Of a DNA stretch of 64,000 nucleotides, positions 47,482 to 56,306 are shown piece after piece (position 1 is the first letter of the stretch; every line of letters begins with the position of its first letter). The DNA is taken from the NCBI RefSeq assembly GCF_026341125.1, contig NZ_JAPEOR010000001.1, forward strand, positions 744,001 to 808,000, written 5' to 3'. Below the pieces are notes generated by a model. The model was not told where the DNA came from, did not search any database, and saw nothing but the letters and a program-made list of their open reading frames with translations. Source of the DNA: Streptomyces sp. NBC_01142 (GTDB lineage: Bacteria > Actinomycetota > Actinomycetes > Streptomycetales > Streptomycetaceae). The translations under genes and the position numbers were made by a program.

Positions 47482-49319
47482 ACGACACGACGCCTGCCGC
47501 AGGTCCTCTCCCCACCCCGCCCCCTCCCGAACCGGGGGCAAGCGCCCAGACCCCCGTACTCCCCCCACGCCCGCAAGGCGTAGGGGGAGTGTCCGCGATC
47601 GCCGGACGGGCCCAGAACGAGCCCGTCCGGCGATCGAGGAGCGGAGCCTGGGGCGGAGCCCCCGCTCGGATGGCGCCCCATGCAGCCTCGCCGACGATCG
47701 AGGCGCGCGGTCCGGGGCGGAGCCTCGGTACGGGAAGGGGCGGGGAGGGGCAGGGGCCCACCGGAGACGCGAGGCTCGGCACCGTCCTCGCCCGAGCCGC
47801 CGCCGTGACCGCCGCGCTCACTGCCGCCGGGGCGCTCCTCGGACTCGTACGCGACCAGGCGATCGCCCAGATCTTCGGTGCGAGCATCGACAGCGACGCC
47901 TTCCTGATCGCCTGGACCGTGCCGGAGATGGCGTCCACGCTGCTCATCGAGGACGCGATGGCGCTGCTGCTGGTCCCCGCCTTCAGTCATGCCCTCGTGC
48001 GGCGCACGGCCGACCGCCGGCGCGACCCCGTACGGGAGCTGGTCTCGGCCACCCTCCCGCGGCTGTTCGCCCTGCTGGCGTGCGCCGCCGGACTGCTCAT
48101 CGTCGGCGCACCCGTGGTCGTACGGATTCTGGCCCCGGGCTTCGCCGACCCCCGACTGGCCGTCGACTGCACGCGCCTGACCGCGGTCACCGTCCTCACC
48201 TTCGGGATCGCCGGGTACTTCAGCGCCGCCCTGCGCGCACACGGCCACTTTCTGCCGCCGGCCTGCGTGTATGTCGCGTACAACGTCGGCATCATCGCCA
48301 CGACGCTGGCTCTGCACTCCCTGTGGGGGGTGCGCGCCGCCGCGGCCGGAGTCGCCGTCGGCGGACTGCTGATGATCCTGGCCCAACTGCCCATGTTCGT
48401 ACGTCGTGTGACCCGGGTGAGGCCGCGGCATACGAAACGGAGAGGCCGCGGCACCACGCCGTTCCTCGGAGCCGCAGTCCTCGCGCCCGTCATCCTCTTC
48501 ACGATCAGCAGGCAGTCCCAGGTCCTGGTCGAGCGCTTCCTCGCGTCATCGCTGCCCGGCGGTGCGATCTCCCATCTGAACTACGCGCAGAAGGTCGCGC
48601 AGTTGCCGATGGTGCTCTCCCTGATGATCTGTACGGTGACCTTCCCCGTGGTCGCACGGGCGATGGCCGACGGCGACCGGGAACGGGCCCGCCGCCGGGT
48701 CGAGCAGGACCTGGCGCTCGCGGGGGTGGTCGTCCTCCTCGGCACCGCCCTCGTCCTCGGATACGCCCCGCAGATCATCGAAGTCCTCTTCGAGCGCGGC
48801 GCCTTCGACGCGCAGGACACCGAGACCACCGCCACCGTCATGCGTATCTACGCCACCGGGCTGCTCGGCCACTGCCTCGTCGGCGCGCTGGGCCGCCCGT
48901 TCTTCTCCACCGGGCAGCCCACCTGGTATCCGGCCGCCGCCATGGCCGCCGGGCTCGTCGTCACCATCGCGGCGGGCGCGGCCGCCGTCGGCCGGTGGGG
49001 CGTCTACGGGATCGCCGCGGGCAACGCCGCCGGTATCACCACGACAGCGCTGCTGCTCCTCACCGGCCTCGGCTCACGCGTGGTCGCCATCCGGGTGCGT
49101 TCCATCAGCGTCACGCTCGGGCGCCTCGCCGTCGCCGCCGCGGTGGCTGCCGTGGCCGGCCGGCTGGCGAGCCCGCTGGTGGCCGACCCGCTGCTGAGCA
49201 CAGCCGTCGGCTGTCTGCTCGTACCCACCGTCTTCGTCCTCACCGCACTCGCGGTGAGAGCACCCGAAGTCGTTCATCTGCTGGCCCTCACCCGACAGAG
49301 GTGGCGTCATGACCGCTGA
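47478..49319 (+). CDS. MurJ/MviN-like lipid-linked oligosaccharide flippase
   Basis: From GTG 47478 (GTGA overlap) the protein would be 613 residues. The membrane part begins near residue 100 (VLARAAAVTAALTAAGALLG, then LVRDQAIAQIFGASIDSDAF) and continues through about 13-14 helices with NYAQKVAQLPMVLSLMICTV and VLFERGAFDAQDTETTATVM, characteristic of MurJ/MVF-family flippases. In this locus it probably moves the undecaprenyl-linked repeat across the membrane (Wzx role) rather than lipid II. The first ~95 residues are encoded by interspersed repeats and hairpins (47558-47760), are not seen in the family, and may be untranslated if a later start is used. The 3' end overlaps the deacetylase gene by 11 bp. 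Confidence 0.88.
   Translation: MNDTTPAAGPLPTPPPPEPGASAQTPVLPPRPQGVGGVSAIAGRAQNEPVRRSRSGAWGGAPARMAPHAASPTIEARGPGRSLGTGRGGEGQGPTGDARLGTVLARAAAVTAALTAAGALLGLVRDQAIAQIFGASIDSDAFLIAWTVPEMASTLLIEDAMALLLVPAFSHALVRRTADRRRDPVRELVSATLPRLFALLACAAGLLIVGAPVVVRILAPGFADPRLAVDCTRLTAVTVLTFGIAGYFSAALRAHGHFLPPACVYVAYNVGIIATTLALHSLWGVRAAAAGVAVGGLLMILAQLPMFVRRVTRVRPRHTKRRGRGTTPFLGAAVLAPVILFTISRQSQVLVERFLASSLPGGAISHLNYAQKVAQLPMVLSLMICTVTFPVVARAMADGDRERARRRVEQDLALAGVVVLLGTALVLGYAPQIIEVLFERGAFDAQDTETTATVMRIYATGLLGHCLVGALGRPFFSTGQPTWYPAAAMAAGLVVTIAAGAAAVGRWGVYGIAAGNAAGITTTALLLLTGLGSRVVAIRVRSISVTLGRLAVAAAVAAVAGRLASPLVADPLLSTAVGCLLVPTVFVLTALAVRAPEVVHLLALTRQRWRHDR
47558..47760 (+). repeat. Interspersed GC-rich repeats and hairpins in the 5' part of the MurJ-like gene
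   Basis: Two inverted repeats come first: 47558-47571 with 47577-47590 (14 bp, one mismatch), and 47597-47611 with 47621-47635 (15 bp, perfect, core GCCGGACGGGC). Two copies of the CGATCGAGG...GGGGCGGAGCC element follow, then GGGAAGGGGCGGGGAGGGG. The family matches 31846-31925 and, reversed, 20938-21129. Confidence 0.85.
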
Positions 49320-49995
49320 CCCATGGATTCTGATGTACCACTCGATCGCCGACCCGACCGACGACCCGTACGGCATCACCGTGGCCCGCGACCGGCTCGA
49401 CCTCCAACTGGGCTGGCTGCGCCGCCGCGGGCTCACCGGCGTCGACGTCGGCACGCTGCTGCGTGCGAAGCACCGAACCGGCCTCGTCGGGCTGACCTTC
49501 GACGACGGCTACACCGACTTCGTCCATGAGGCGCTGCCGGTGCTGCGCCGCCACGACTGCACGGCGACCGTGTTCGTCCTGCCGGGGCGACTCGGCGGCA
49601 GCAACGCATGGGACTCCGAAGGCCCGCGCAAACCGCTGCTGGCCGAGGACGACATCCGGGCCGTCTCCGCCGCCGGGATGGAGGTCGCCTCGCACGGCCT
49701 CTTCCACCAGGACCTCACCGGCGTCGACGAGGAGACCCTGCGGCGGGAGACCCGCGGCAGCCGGGAGCTCCTCGGCGAGATCACCGGGACGGTCCCGGGC
49801 GGCTTCTGCTACCCGTACGGCACAGTCGACCGGAGGGCGGTCGACGCCGTACGGAGCGCGGGGTACACATACGGCTGCGCCATCAGGCCGGGCGCGCTGG
49901 CAGGGGCGCACGCCCTGCCCCGTACACACATCAGCCATGCCGACCGGGGCCTGCGCCTGTGGGTGAAGCGGCTGCGCCACCGAGCGAACGTATGA
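49309..49995 (+). CDS. Polysaccharide deacetylase (NodB domain, CE4)
   Basis: A 228-residue protein without a signal peptide. NodB motifs are present: MYHSIAD at the start, GLTFDDGYTDF (motif 1, catalytic Asp and metal Asp), VASHGLFHQDL (motif 2, metal His pair) and GGFCYPYGTVD (motif 3). Such enzymes remove N-acetyl groups from sugars. Being cytoplasmic and embedded in the glycosyltransferase run, it most likely deacetylates a lipid-linked intermediate or adjusts the sugar before export. It overlaps both neighbours. Confidence 0.93.
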   Translation: MTADPWILMYHSIADPTDDPYGITVARDRLDLQLGWLRRRGLTGVDVGTLLRAKHRTGLVGLTFDDGYTDFVHEALPVLRRHDCTATVFVLPGRLGGSNAWDSEGPRKPLLAEDDIRAVSAAGMEVASHGLFHQDLTGVDEETLRRETRGSRELLGEITGTVPGGFCYPYGTVDRRAVDAVRSAGYTYGCAIRPGALAGAHALPRTHISHADRGLRLWVKRLRHRANV

Positions 49996-51137
49996 GGGCG
50001 CTCCACATCATTACCGGCCTGGGCGTCGGCGGCGCCGAGCAGCAGCTGCGCCTGCTGCTGCGTCATCTGCCGGTCACCTGCGACGTGGTGACCCTGACCA
50101 ATCCCGGCGCGGTCGCCGACGGGCTGGGCGAGGACGGGGTCGACGTCATGCATCTCGGGATGCGCGGCAACCGGGACCTGGCCGCGCTGCCGAAGCTGGC
50201 CCGGCTGATCCGGCGGGGGAAGTACGACCTCGTCCACACACATCTGTACCGCGCCTGCGTCTACGGGCGGATCGCGGCGCGGCTGGCGGGCGTCCGTGCC
50301 ACCGTCGCCACCGAGCACTCGCTGGGGCAGGCGGAGATCGAGGGGCGGCCCCTCACCCGCGGGACCCGCGCGCTCTATCTGGCCACCGAACGGCTCGGCT
50401 CGGCCACCGTCGCCGTCTCCACCACGGTGGCCGCACGGCTGCGCGACTGGGGTGTTCCGGCCTCGCGCCTCCATGTCGTACCCAACGGCATCGACGCCCG
50501 GCGCTTCCGCTTCGACAACCGGGAGCGACTCGTCACGCGTGCGCAACTGGGGGTCCCCGCCGACGCCTTCGTGGTGGGCGGCGTGGGACGGCTGGTGCCC
50601 GGCAAGCGCTTCGACGTCCTGGTCCGGGCGGTCGCCGCGCTGCCCGGGGCCTGGCTGCTGCTCGCGGGCGACGGGCCCGAGCGGGACACGCTGCGCGCAC
50701 TGGCCGTGCGGTGCGGGGCCGCGGACCGTATCCGTCTGCTGGGCGAGTGCGACGCGACACGCAGCGGTACGGACCGGCCGGGCATCCCCGCCCTGCTCTG
50801 GGCCATGGACTCCTTCGTCTCGACCTCCCGCGAAGAGGCCTTCGGCCTGGCCGTGGTCGAGGCGCTGGCCGCCGGGCTGCCCGTGCTGCACTGCACCTGC
50901 CCCGCCATCGACGATCTGCCGGCCGGCCAGTCGCCCCGCGCCCGGCGCATCGGCGACAGAGACGAGCCGGAGGAGCTGACGGCGACCCTGCGGCAGCAGA
51001 TAGCGGCCGGAGCACAGCGGCACCCGCCGCCCCCGGCCGTCGGCCACTACGACATCGCGCGCAGCAGCGAACGCCTGATGGACGTCTACGCACGCGCCCT
51101 CGCCCCCACCCCACCGAGCAAGAGAGCACACTCATGA
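49992..51137 (+). CDS. Glycosyltransferase, GT4 type
   Basis: A 381-residue GT-B enzyme starting at ATG 49992 (overlapping the deacetylase stop). The N-terminus MRALHIITGLGVGGAEQQLR is the classic GT4 opening. It then has DLVHTHLYRACVYGRIAARL, VVPNGIDARRF, GVGRLVPGKRFDVLVRA, LLAGDGPERD and the EX7E-type STSREEAFGLAVVEALA. It is the second GT4 enzyme of the locus, so at least a trisaccharide repeat (PGT plus two GTs) is possible. Donor and linkage are not predictable here. Confidence 0.93.
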   Translation: MRALHIITGLGVGGAEQQLRLLLRHLPVTCDVVTLTNPGAVADGLGEDGVDVMHLGMRGNRDLAALPKLARLIRRGKYDLVHTHLYRACVYGRIAARLAGVRATVATEHSLGQAEIEGRPLTRGTRALYLATERLGSATVAVSTTVAARLRDWGVPASRLHVVPNGIDARRFRFDNRERLVTRAQLGVPADAFVVGGVGRLVPGKRFDVLVRAVAALPGAWLLLAGDGPERDTLRALAVRCGAADRIRLLGECDATRSGTDRPGIPALLWAMDSFVSTSREEAFGLAVVEALAAGLPVLHCTCPAIDDLPAGQSPRARRIGDRDEPEELTATLRQQIAAGAQRHPPPPAVGHYDIARSSERLMDVYARALAPTPPSKRAHS

Positions 51138-51805
51138 CCGAGTCGCCCGAGCAGCAGCCGGCCCAGCCCGGACGGATCAGCGCACCTCTGGAGACGATCA
51201 CCCCACGGTTCCGCTGGTGGACGCTGCCTGTATGTGTCCTTCTCGGCACGGCCTGCGGAGTCGCGTACGGCGTGCTCAAGACGCCTCAGTACGCGGCAAC
51301 CAGCTATGTCGTCGCCGTACCCGCCAAGGACTCCGACCCGGGGGCGGCACTCGGCTTCGCCCAGGCGTACGGACGGATCGCCACCAGTGACTCGACGATC
51401 GCGTTCGCGCGCGTGGCGGCCGGAATGCCGGCGAAGACCCTGCGTACGCGGCTGCGGACCGAGACCTCGCCGGACTCGCCCATGATCGCGATCACCGGTA
51501 CGTCGGCCCGGCCGAGTGAGGCCGCCACCATCGCCAACGCCGTCGCCGACGCCGTGTTCGTGAGCAGCAATCAGGTGGCCAAGAGCACCGGCGTCCAACT
51601 GGTCAGCTTCGCCCCGGCGATCCCGCCGGCCGAACCCGTCTCGCCGTCGCCGCCGATCAGCGCGGCGGTCGGCGGCAGCGCCGGCGGGCTGATCGGCGGG
51701 CTGATCCTGCTCGTACGTCCGCGGCACGCCCGACGGGCCGCGGGGGCTGCCGTGCCCGCGCCGTCGCAGTCCTCGGAACCCGCCGGTGAACGGGAGCTGG
51801 TCTGA
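51134..51805 (+). CDS. Wzz-like chain-length / polysaccharide co-polymerase protein
   Basis: A 223-residue membrane protein with start ATG 51134. One helix lies near residues 28-48 (WWTLPVCVLLGTACGVAYGV), a periplasm-side domain carries the Wzz-like SEAATIANAVADAVF, and a second helix follows a Pro-rich segment (PAEPVSPSPPISAAVGGSAG). This two-helix layout matches Wzz/polysaccharide co-polymerases that set chain length with a Wzy polymerase. No tyrosine-kinase domain is fused. The stop overlaps the next ATG. Confidence 0.82.
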   Translation: MTESPEQQPAQPGRISAPLETITPRFRWWTLPVCVLLGTACGVAYGVLKTPQYAATSYVVAVPAKDSDPGAALGFAQAYGRIATSDSTIAFARVAAGMPAKTLRTRLRTETSPDSPMIAITGTSARPSEAATIANAVADAVFVSSNQVAKSTGVQLVSFAPAIPPAEPVSPSPPISAAVGGSAGGLIGGLILLVRPRHARRAAGAAVPAPSQSSEPAGERELV

Positions 51806-52953
51806 TGGCGGGAGAGCGGACGGCCATCTCCGTCAGGCTGTGCCGCGATCCCCACGCCTTCGCCGAACTCCGGCCGGAGTGGGACGAGCTGCAGCGCCGG
51901 TGCGCCACGGCCACTCCCTTCCAGAGCCACGCCTGGCTGCATTCCTGGTGGCTCTCGTACGGGGCACGCGGCCTGCTCCGCATCGTGCTCGTACGCCGCG
52001 ACGGGCAGTTGATCGCGGCCGCGCCCCTGATGCTCGTGCACCGGCCGATGCCGCTGCTGGTGCAGATGGGCGGCGCCATCTCCGACTTCAGCGACATCCT
52101 CGTCGACGACGAGCACGCGCAGTGCGCGATCAAAGCACTGGAGCGGGGGCTGCACCGCGCCGCCCGCCTGGCTGTGATCGATCTGCGCGAGGTACGGCCG
52201 GGAGCGGCGGCCGAGCGGCTGTACGAGTCCTGGACCGGCGCGCGACGGCGGCTGGCGGACTCGGTGTGCCTGGAGCTGCCCGCAGCCCCGATCGACGAGC
52301 TCGTCAAGCGGCTGTCGACGAGCCGGGCCCAGCGCATACGGGCCAAGCTGCGCAAGATCGACGCGCTGAAGATCGAGGACTACACGGTCCCCGGGCACGA
52401 GGTGCCCGACGCCGTACGGCATCTGCTGCGGCTGCACGAACTCCAGTGGCGTGGCCGCGGGATCACCGCGGAGCACCTCAGGCCGCGCTTCTCGGAGCAT
52501 CTGGTGCGGGCGACCCGGTGGATGGTGCGGGACGGGGACGCCGCGCTCACGGAGTTCCGGCTGGACGGCGAGGTGGTGGCGGCCAATGTGGCCCTGCAGT
52601 CCGGGCATCTGACGGGCGGCTATCTCTACGGCGCGCACCCGGAGCTGAGGGAGAGAAAGGTGGATGTCACGACGATGCTGCTGCGCCATGACGCGAACCT
52701 CGCCGCGAGCACGGGGCGGCGGGTGCTGAGCCTGCTGCGGGGCAACGAGCCGTACAAGAACCACTGGCGGCCCCAGTCGGTCGTCAACCAGCGGCTGCTG
52801 CTGGCCCCGGCCGCGCTCGAGCCCGCGCTGTGGCTGCGCGCGTCGCAGGCGGGCTGGCGCGGCCGCGCGGCGGGGGCCGTGAACACACGGTTCCCCGCCG
52901 CGCGGGAGTGGCGCGTCCGCCTGAACGACTGGCGGGCGGCCTTGCGCAACTAG
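51805..52953 (+). CDS. CelD/BcsL-like GNAT-family acyltransferase
   Basis: A 382-residue cytoplasmic protein of the double-GNAT type (CelD/FemAB-like): PEWDELQRRCATATPFQSHA, then WLHSWWLSYG near the start, DLREVRPG in the middle, and the second GNAT half with VVAANVALQSGHLTGGYLYG and DVTTMLLRHDANLA. Members occur in cellulose and exopolysaccharide operons and probably acylate a sugar or lipid intermediate. It is the last gene of the plus-strand run. Its TAG stop shares the palindrome CTAG with the stop of the convergent GH26 gene. Confidence 0.85.
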   Translation: MAGERTAISVRLCRDPHAFAELRPEWDELQRRCATATPFQSHAWLHSWWLSYGARGLLRIVLVRRDGQLIAAAPLMLVHRPMPLLVQMGGAISDFSDILVDDEHAQCAIKALERGLHRAARLAVIDLREVRPGAAAERLYESWTGARRRLADSVCLELPAAPIDELVKRLSTSRAQRIRAKLRKIDALKIEDYTVPGHEVPDAVRHLLRLHELQWRGRGITAEHLRPRFSEHLVRATRWMVRDGDAALTEFRLDGEVVAANVALQSGHLTGGYLYGAHPELRERKVDVTTMLLRHDANLAASTGRRVLSLLRGNEPYKNHWRPQSVVNQRLLLAPAALEPALWLRASQAGWRGRAAGAVNTRFPAAREWRVRLNDWRAALRN

Positions 52954-54818
52954 ATCGACCAGCTGACCGGCAAGGTGATCGTCACGTAGATCTTCCGGTC
53001 CGGCAACTGATTGATCAGGTCGCTCAGGTCCAGCGGGATGCACCAATGCTTGGAGTTCGTCTCCGTGGGAGGTGCGCTGGGGCTGGGCTTGGGCGTGGGC
53101 AGCTTGGCGGGTGTGGGTGTCGGCGTGGCCTGCGGAGTGGGCGGAGTGGGCGTTGGGGTCGGAGTTGGGGTCGGGGTCGAGGTCGGGGTCGGCTGGACCG
53201 GTGTGGGTGTCGGCACCGGCACCGGCACCGGCACCGGCGTCGGCGTCGGCGTCGGCTCGACAGGTGTGGGTGTCGGCACCGCCGGAGTGGGCGTCGCCGC
53301 CACGGGCATCGGCTGTGGCACCACAGGCGCCGGGCTCGGAGCCGGCACGGCCGGTGTAGGCGCCACCGGTGTAGGTACGGCCGGTGTTGATACGGCCGGT
53401 GTCGGCATCACCGGTGTAGGTACGGCTGGTGCAGGCGCCACTGGTGTCGGCACCGTCGGCGTGGCTGTGGGCGACACCGCCGGTGTGGGCATGGCTGGTG
53501 TCGGAACGGCCGGCGTGGGAACGGCCGGTGTGGGAACGGCCGGCGTGGGCGCCACTGGTGTCGGCACCGTCGGTGCGGGTGTCGGCGAGACGGTCGGTGC
53601 AGGCACCGCCGGCGTGGGCGACGGCTGCGGCACCGGCGTAGGTACGGCCGGTGTCGGCGGTGTCGGCACCAGCGGCGTGGGCGTCGGCGACACCGTCGGT
53701 GCAGGCGCCACCGGTGTAGGCGCCACCGGTGTAGGCACTACGGGTGTAGGCACCGCTGGTGTCGGCACCGCTGGTGTCGGCCCCGCCGGGGTGGGCGTCG
53801 GTGACACCGGCGTCGGATTTGCAAAGAGCTTCGCGCGAAAGACTTCCGACGACTTGGGGTTGTCATCACACTGCCAAACGCCATGCGGACAGTAGTCTGT
53901 GATGGTCTGATACAGCGGCTTGTGCCGTTCGATCCATTCGAGCATTCCGAGCACGTATTCGGGGTTGTCACCGTTCCGGAAGAGTCCCCACTCCGGATAC
54001 GAGATCGCCTTGTTGTGAGCGGCCGCGAAGTCGACCTGTTGCTGCAGTCCGTACGGAGTGTTCACCTGCTCGTCGAACGTCCTGCCGGGAGGCTGGTCGT
54101 AGCTGTCCATCCCGATGATGTCCACGACCTGGTCGCCGGGATAGCACTCGGTCCAGGGAATCGCGTCCACTCCGCGGTTCGGGGCGAAGTCGAATCGGAA
54201 TTTCTGGCCGGGGACGGAACGCATGGCCGTGACAATGCGATTCCAGTACGTCTTCCAGGATTCCGGGTCGGGGCCGCAGCGGTGCGAATATGTGCTGCCG
54301 TTCATCTCCCAGCCGAGGACGATCACCGTGTCCGGTACGCCCAGGTTGACCAGGCGCGTGGCCAGAGTCCGGAAGTGGTGGTCGAAGTAGCCCGCGGCTC
54401 CCGTCTGAAGCATCCGCCGGACCATCCGGTCCGACAGTCGGGCCTCGTTTCTTTCCAGCATCGGCACGTTGAGGACGAACATCCGGTCGTCCGCGCCGAG
54501 CCGCCACCGCGCCCAGTCGTCCAGGAAGTTGGACCCGCCCTCGATGTTGGACCAGAGATCGCCCGGCAGATACGTATGACCGACCCTCAATTTCGTACCG
54601 CCCAGCCAGCGGGACAGCTCCTCGATTCGCTGGACGCCGGCCGGACCGTAGCCGAGATACGCGCCCAAGGCGACGGACTCGGCACCCGGTGGACTCGGAT
54701 TTCCGTGGCCGGGCTGTGTCGCGCCCGCAGCCTGTTCTCCGAATACTGCACCGGAGACGAGGAGTCCGGCGGTGACCGTCCCGATACAGGTGCCGGTGAG
54801 ACGGCGCCGTTTGGGCAT
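52950..54818 (-). CDS. Secreted GH26-like glycoside hydrolase with long Pro/Thr-rich tail
   Basis: A 622-residue exported protein. A basic N-terminus (PKRRRLTG) and hydrophobic stretch form the signal peptide, cut near residue 33. The catalytic TIM-barrel (about 45-335) resembles GH26 mannanases: GWEMNG gives acid/base Glu171 and SYPEWGLF gives nucleophile Glu276; Asp238 in IIGMDSY and Trp315 in the CPHGVWQCDD segment line the cleft. Residues ~336-590 are PTPAVPTPV-like repeats, probably a wall-spanning or glycosylated stalk. A 30-residue end with one Cys follows (KHWCIPLDLSDLINQLPDRK and on). It converges on the exopolysaccharide run and may trim or release that polymer; its substrate is not known. 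Confidence 0.88.
   Translation of the reverse strand: MPKRRRLTGTCIGTVTAGLLVSGAVFGEQAAGATQPGHGNPSPPGAESVALGAYLGYGPAGVQRIEELSRWLGGTKLRVGHTYLPGDLWSNIEGGSNFLDDWARWRLGADDRMFVLNVPMLERNEARLSDRMVRRMLQTGAAGYFDHHFRTLATRLVNLGVPDTVIVLGWEMNGSTYSHRCGPDPESWKTYWNRIVTAMRSVPGQKFRFDFAPNRGVDAIPWTECYPGDQVVDIIGMDSYDQPPGRTFDEQVNTPYGLQQQVDFAAAHNKAISYPEWGLFRNGDNPEYVLGMLEWIERHKPLYQTITDYCPHGVWQCDDNPKSSEVFRAKLFANPTPVSPTPTPAGPTPAVPTPAVPTPVVPTPVAPTPVAPAPTVSPTPTPLVPTPPTPAVPTPVPQPSPTPAVPAPTVSPTPAPTVPTPVAPTPAVPTPAVPTPAVPTPAMPTPAVSPTATPTVPTPVAPAPAVPTPVMPTPAVSTPAVPTPVAPTPAVPAPSPAPVVPQPMPVAATPTPAVPTPTPVEPTPTPTPVPVPVPVPTPTPVQPTPTSTPTPTPTPTPTPPTPQATPTPTPAKLPTPKPSPSAPPTETNSKHWCIPLDLSDLINQLPDRKIYVTITLPVSWSI
53050..53820 (-). repeat. 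Pro/Thr/Val-rich repeat region of the GH26-like gene
   Basis: About 770 bp of degenerate repeats with a period of 15-18 bp (plus-strand units such as GGTGTAGGTACGGCC and GGTGTGGGAACGGCC) encode (A/V)PTP(A/V)VPTP units. A uniform CACCGG/GTCGGC subregion lies near 53215-53250. Length is probably variable through slippage. Confidence 0.9.
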
Positions 54819-54976
54819 GGCTGCTCCTTTGAACTGTGGACAGGGCAGTCGACATTGCGACGTATACGACAGTAGCCAGAAAGTGCTATTAAAGAGTTGT
54901 CTGACAGACCGTCAGTAGGCCATTCGCGACGCGGGGCGCGTTTTACAGGACCATCCAGGTGAAAGATGAGACTCGC

Positions 54977-56215
54977 ATGTCATCGTTCGATTCCGTGGTT
55001 CCCGCTCTTGTGCTTCGACTCGACCGGAACCCCTTTCACCACGGCACTCTGGGAGCCGTCCGGTCATTGGGGCGCGCGGGCGTCGAAGTGCACGCCGTGG
55101 TCGAGGCGGCGAACAGCCCGGTGGGCCGCTCCCGATATCTGCACCGGGCGCATCCGGGGCCGCGCGGGGCGATCACCGCGGAGTCGTTCGCCGAGATGCT
55201 GATCCGGATCTCGGAACGGATCGGCAGACGCGCGGTGCTGATCGCCATGGACGATCTCAGCGCCATCCACACCGCAGCGCAGGCACCCCTGCTCGCCCCC
55301 CGGTTCGTCTTCCCCGACCAGGGCTCCGACCTGCCGCGGCGACTCGCGGACAAGGCCGAACTGGCCGGCCTGTGCGCACAGGCCGGGATCGCGCACCCCG
55401 AGACCGTCATCCCGAGCAGCGCCGCCGAGGCCGGCGCGGCAGTGCGGCACCTGGGGCTGCCGCTGGTGGCGAAGTGGAGCCGTCCCTGGCTGCTCGGTGC
55501 CACCACCGGGCTGCGCAGTACGACCCTGGTGCGCTCCCCCCAGGACGCCTGCCGCCTCTTCGGGGAAAGCGAGCTCGCCTGCAGCCGGCTGCTGCTCCAG
55601 CGCTATCTGCCGGACGGGCCCGACACCGACTGGTTCTTCCACGGCTACTTCTCCGGCGACTCTCGCTGCCTGCTCGGCGGGTCCGGCCGCAAGGAACTGT
55701 CCTGGCCCACCCGCACCGGCCTCACCGCGCTGGGCCGCTGGCAGCCCAACGCACAGGTGGAGGAGGCCGCCCGGCGGCTGGTCTCCCATGTCGGCTACCG
55801 CGGAATCCTCGACCTCGACTTCCGGCGCGAGGAGGCCGGGGGCACCTATCAGCTCGTCGACGTCAACCCCCGGACGGGCGCGCAGTTCCGGTTGTTCACC
55901 GACCCGGGCGGCCTCGATGTCGTACGGACCCTCTACCTGGATCTCACCGGGCAGCGCGTACCGCGGCCGGTCAGCAGACCGGGCCGGGTCTTTGTCGCGG
56001 AGAACTACGCCCTGCTCTCCGCTCTCTTCTCCGTCGGCCGCACCAGGCCCCCGGCCACCGGCCACAAGGGGGGCGTCGAGACCGCTTGGTTCGCGGGCGA
56101 CGACATGCTGCCCTTCCTCGCCATGGCCCGCGCCTGGCTCGGGCGCGGTCTTTCCAAGGGGGTGCACCGTATGCGGACGCTCCTGCGCACCGCCGCCCTC
56201 AGACCCGCGAAGTGA
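54977..56215 (+). CDS. ATP-grasp family protein
   Basis: ATG 54977 gives 412 residues; GTG 54959 is an in-frame alternative. The N-terminal domain (LVLRLDRNPFHHGTLGAVRS) is followed by a pre-ATP-grasp region, then LPLVAKWSRPW, LLLQRYLPDGPDTDWFFHGY and the metal/ATP site DLDFRREEAGGTYQLVDVNP with RTGAQFR, the hallmark E/N-R arrangement. These enzymes couple a carboxylate to an amine or other nucleophile using ATP. No substrate is indicated. It lies next to an FAD oxidoreductase and the exopolysaccharide genes, and may decorate the polymer or a linked small molecule. Confidence 0.85.
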   Translation: MSSFDSVVPALVLRLDRNPFHHGTLGAVRSLGRAGVEVHAVVEAANSPVGRSRYLHRAHPGPRGAITAESFAEMLIRISERIGRRAVLIAMDDLSAIHTAAQAPLLAPRFVFPDQGSDLPRRLADKAELAGLCAQAGIAHPETVIPSSAAEAGAAVRHLGLPLVAKWSRPWLLGATTGLRSTTLVRSPQDACRLFGESELACSRLLLQRYLPDGPDTDWFFHGYFSGDSRCLLGGSGRKELSWPTRTGLTALGRWQPNAQVEEAARRLVSHVGYRGILDLDFRREEAGGTYQLVDVNPRTGAQFRLFTDPGGLDVVRTLYLDLTGQRVPRPVSRPGRVFVAENYALLSALFSVGRTRPPATGHKGGVETAWFAGDDMLPFLAMARAWLGRGLSKGVHRMRTLLRTAALRPAK

Positions 56216-56306
56216 CCCCCCGGCAGCGCGGCCCGGCGGTCCCGGACAGCGCTGCCACCCAGCCCGACCGGACGTCCCTGTCCTGACGCGAAGGAGCGAG
56301 AACCTC

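Noticed and set aside
53050..53820. Regular repeats considered as a CRISPR array
   Set aside because: Units are 15-18 bp, directly adjacent without unique spacers, and lie in frame inside a gene.
53011..53895. Plus-strand GVGVG-rich frame resembling a structural protein
   Set aside because: It is the mirror of the Pro/Thr repeat tail of the GH26-like gene, with no ribosome-binding site or signal peptide.
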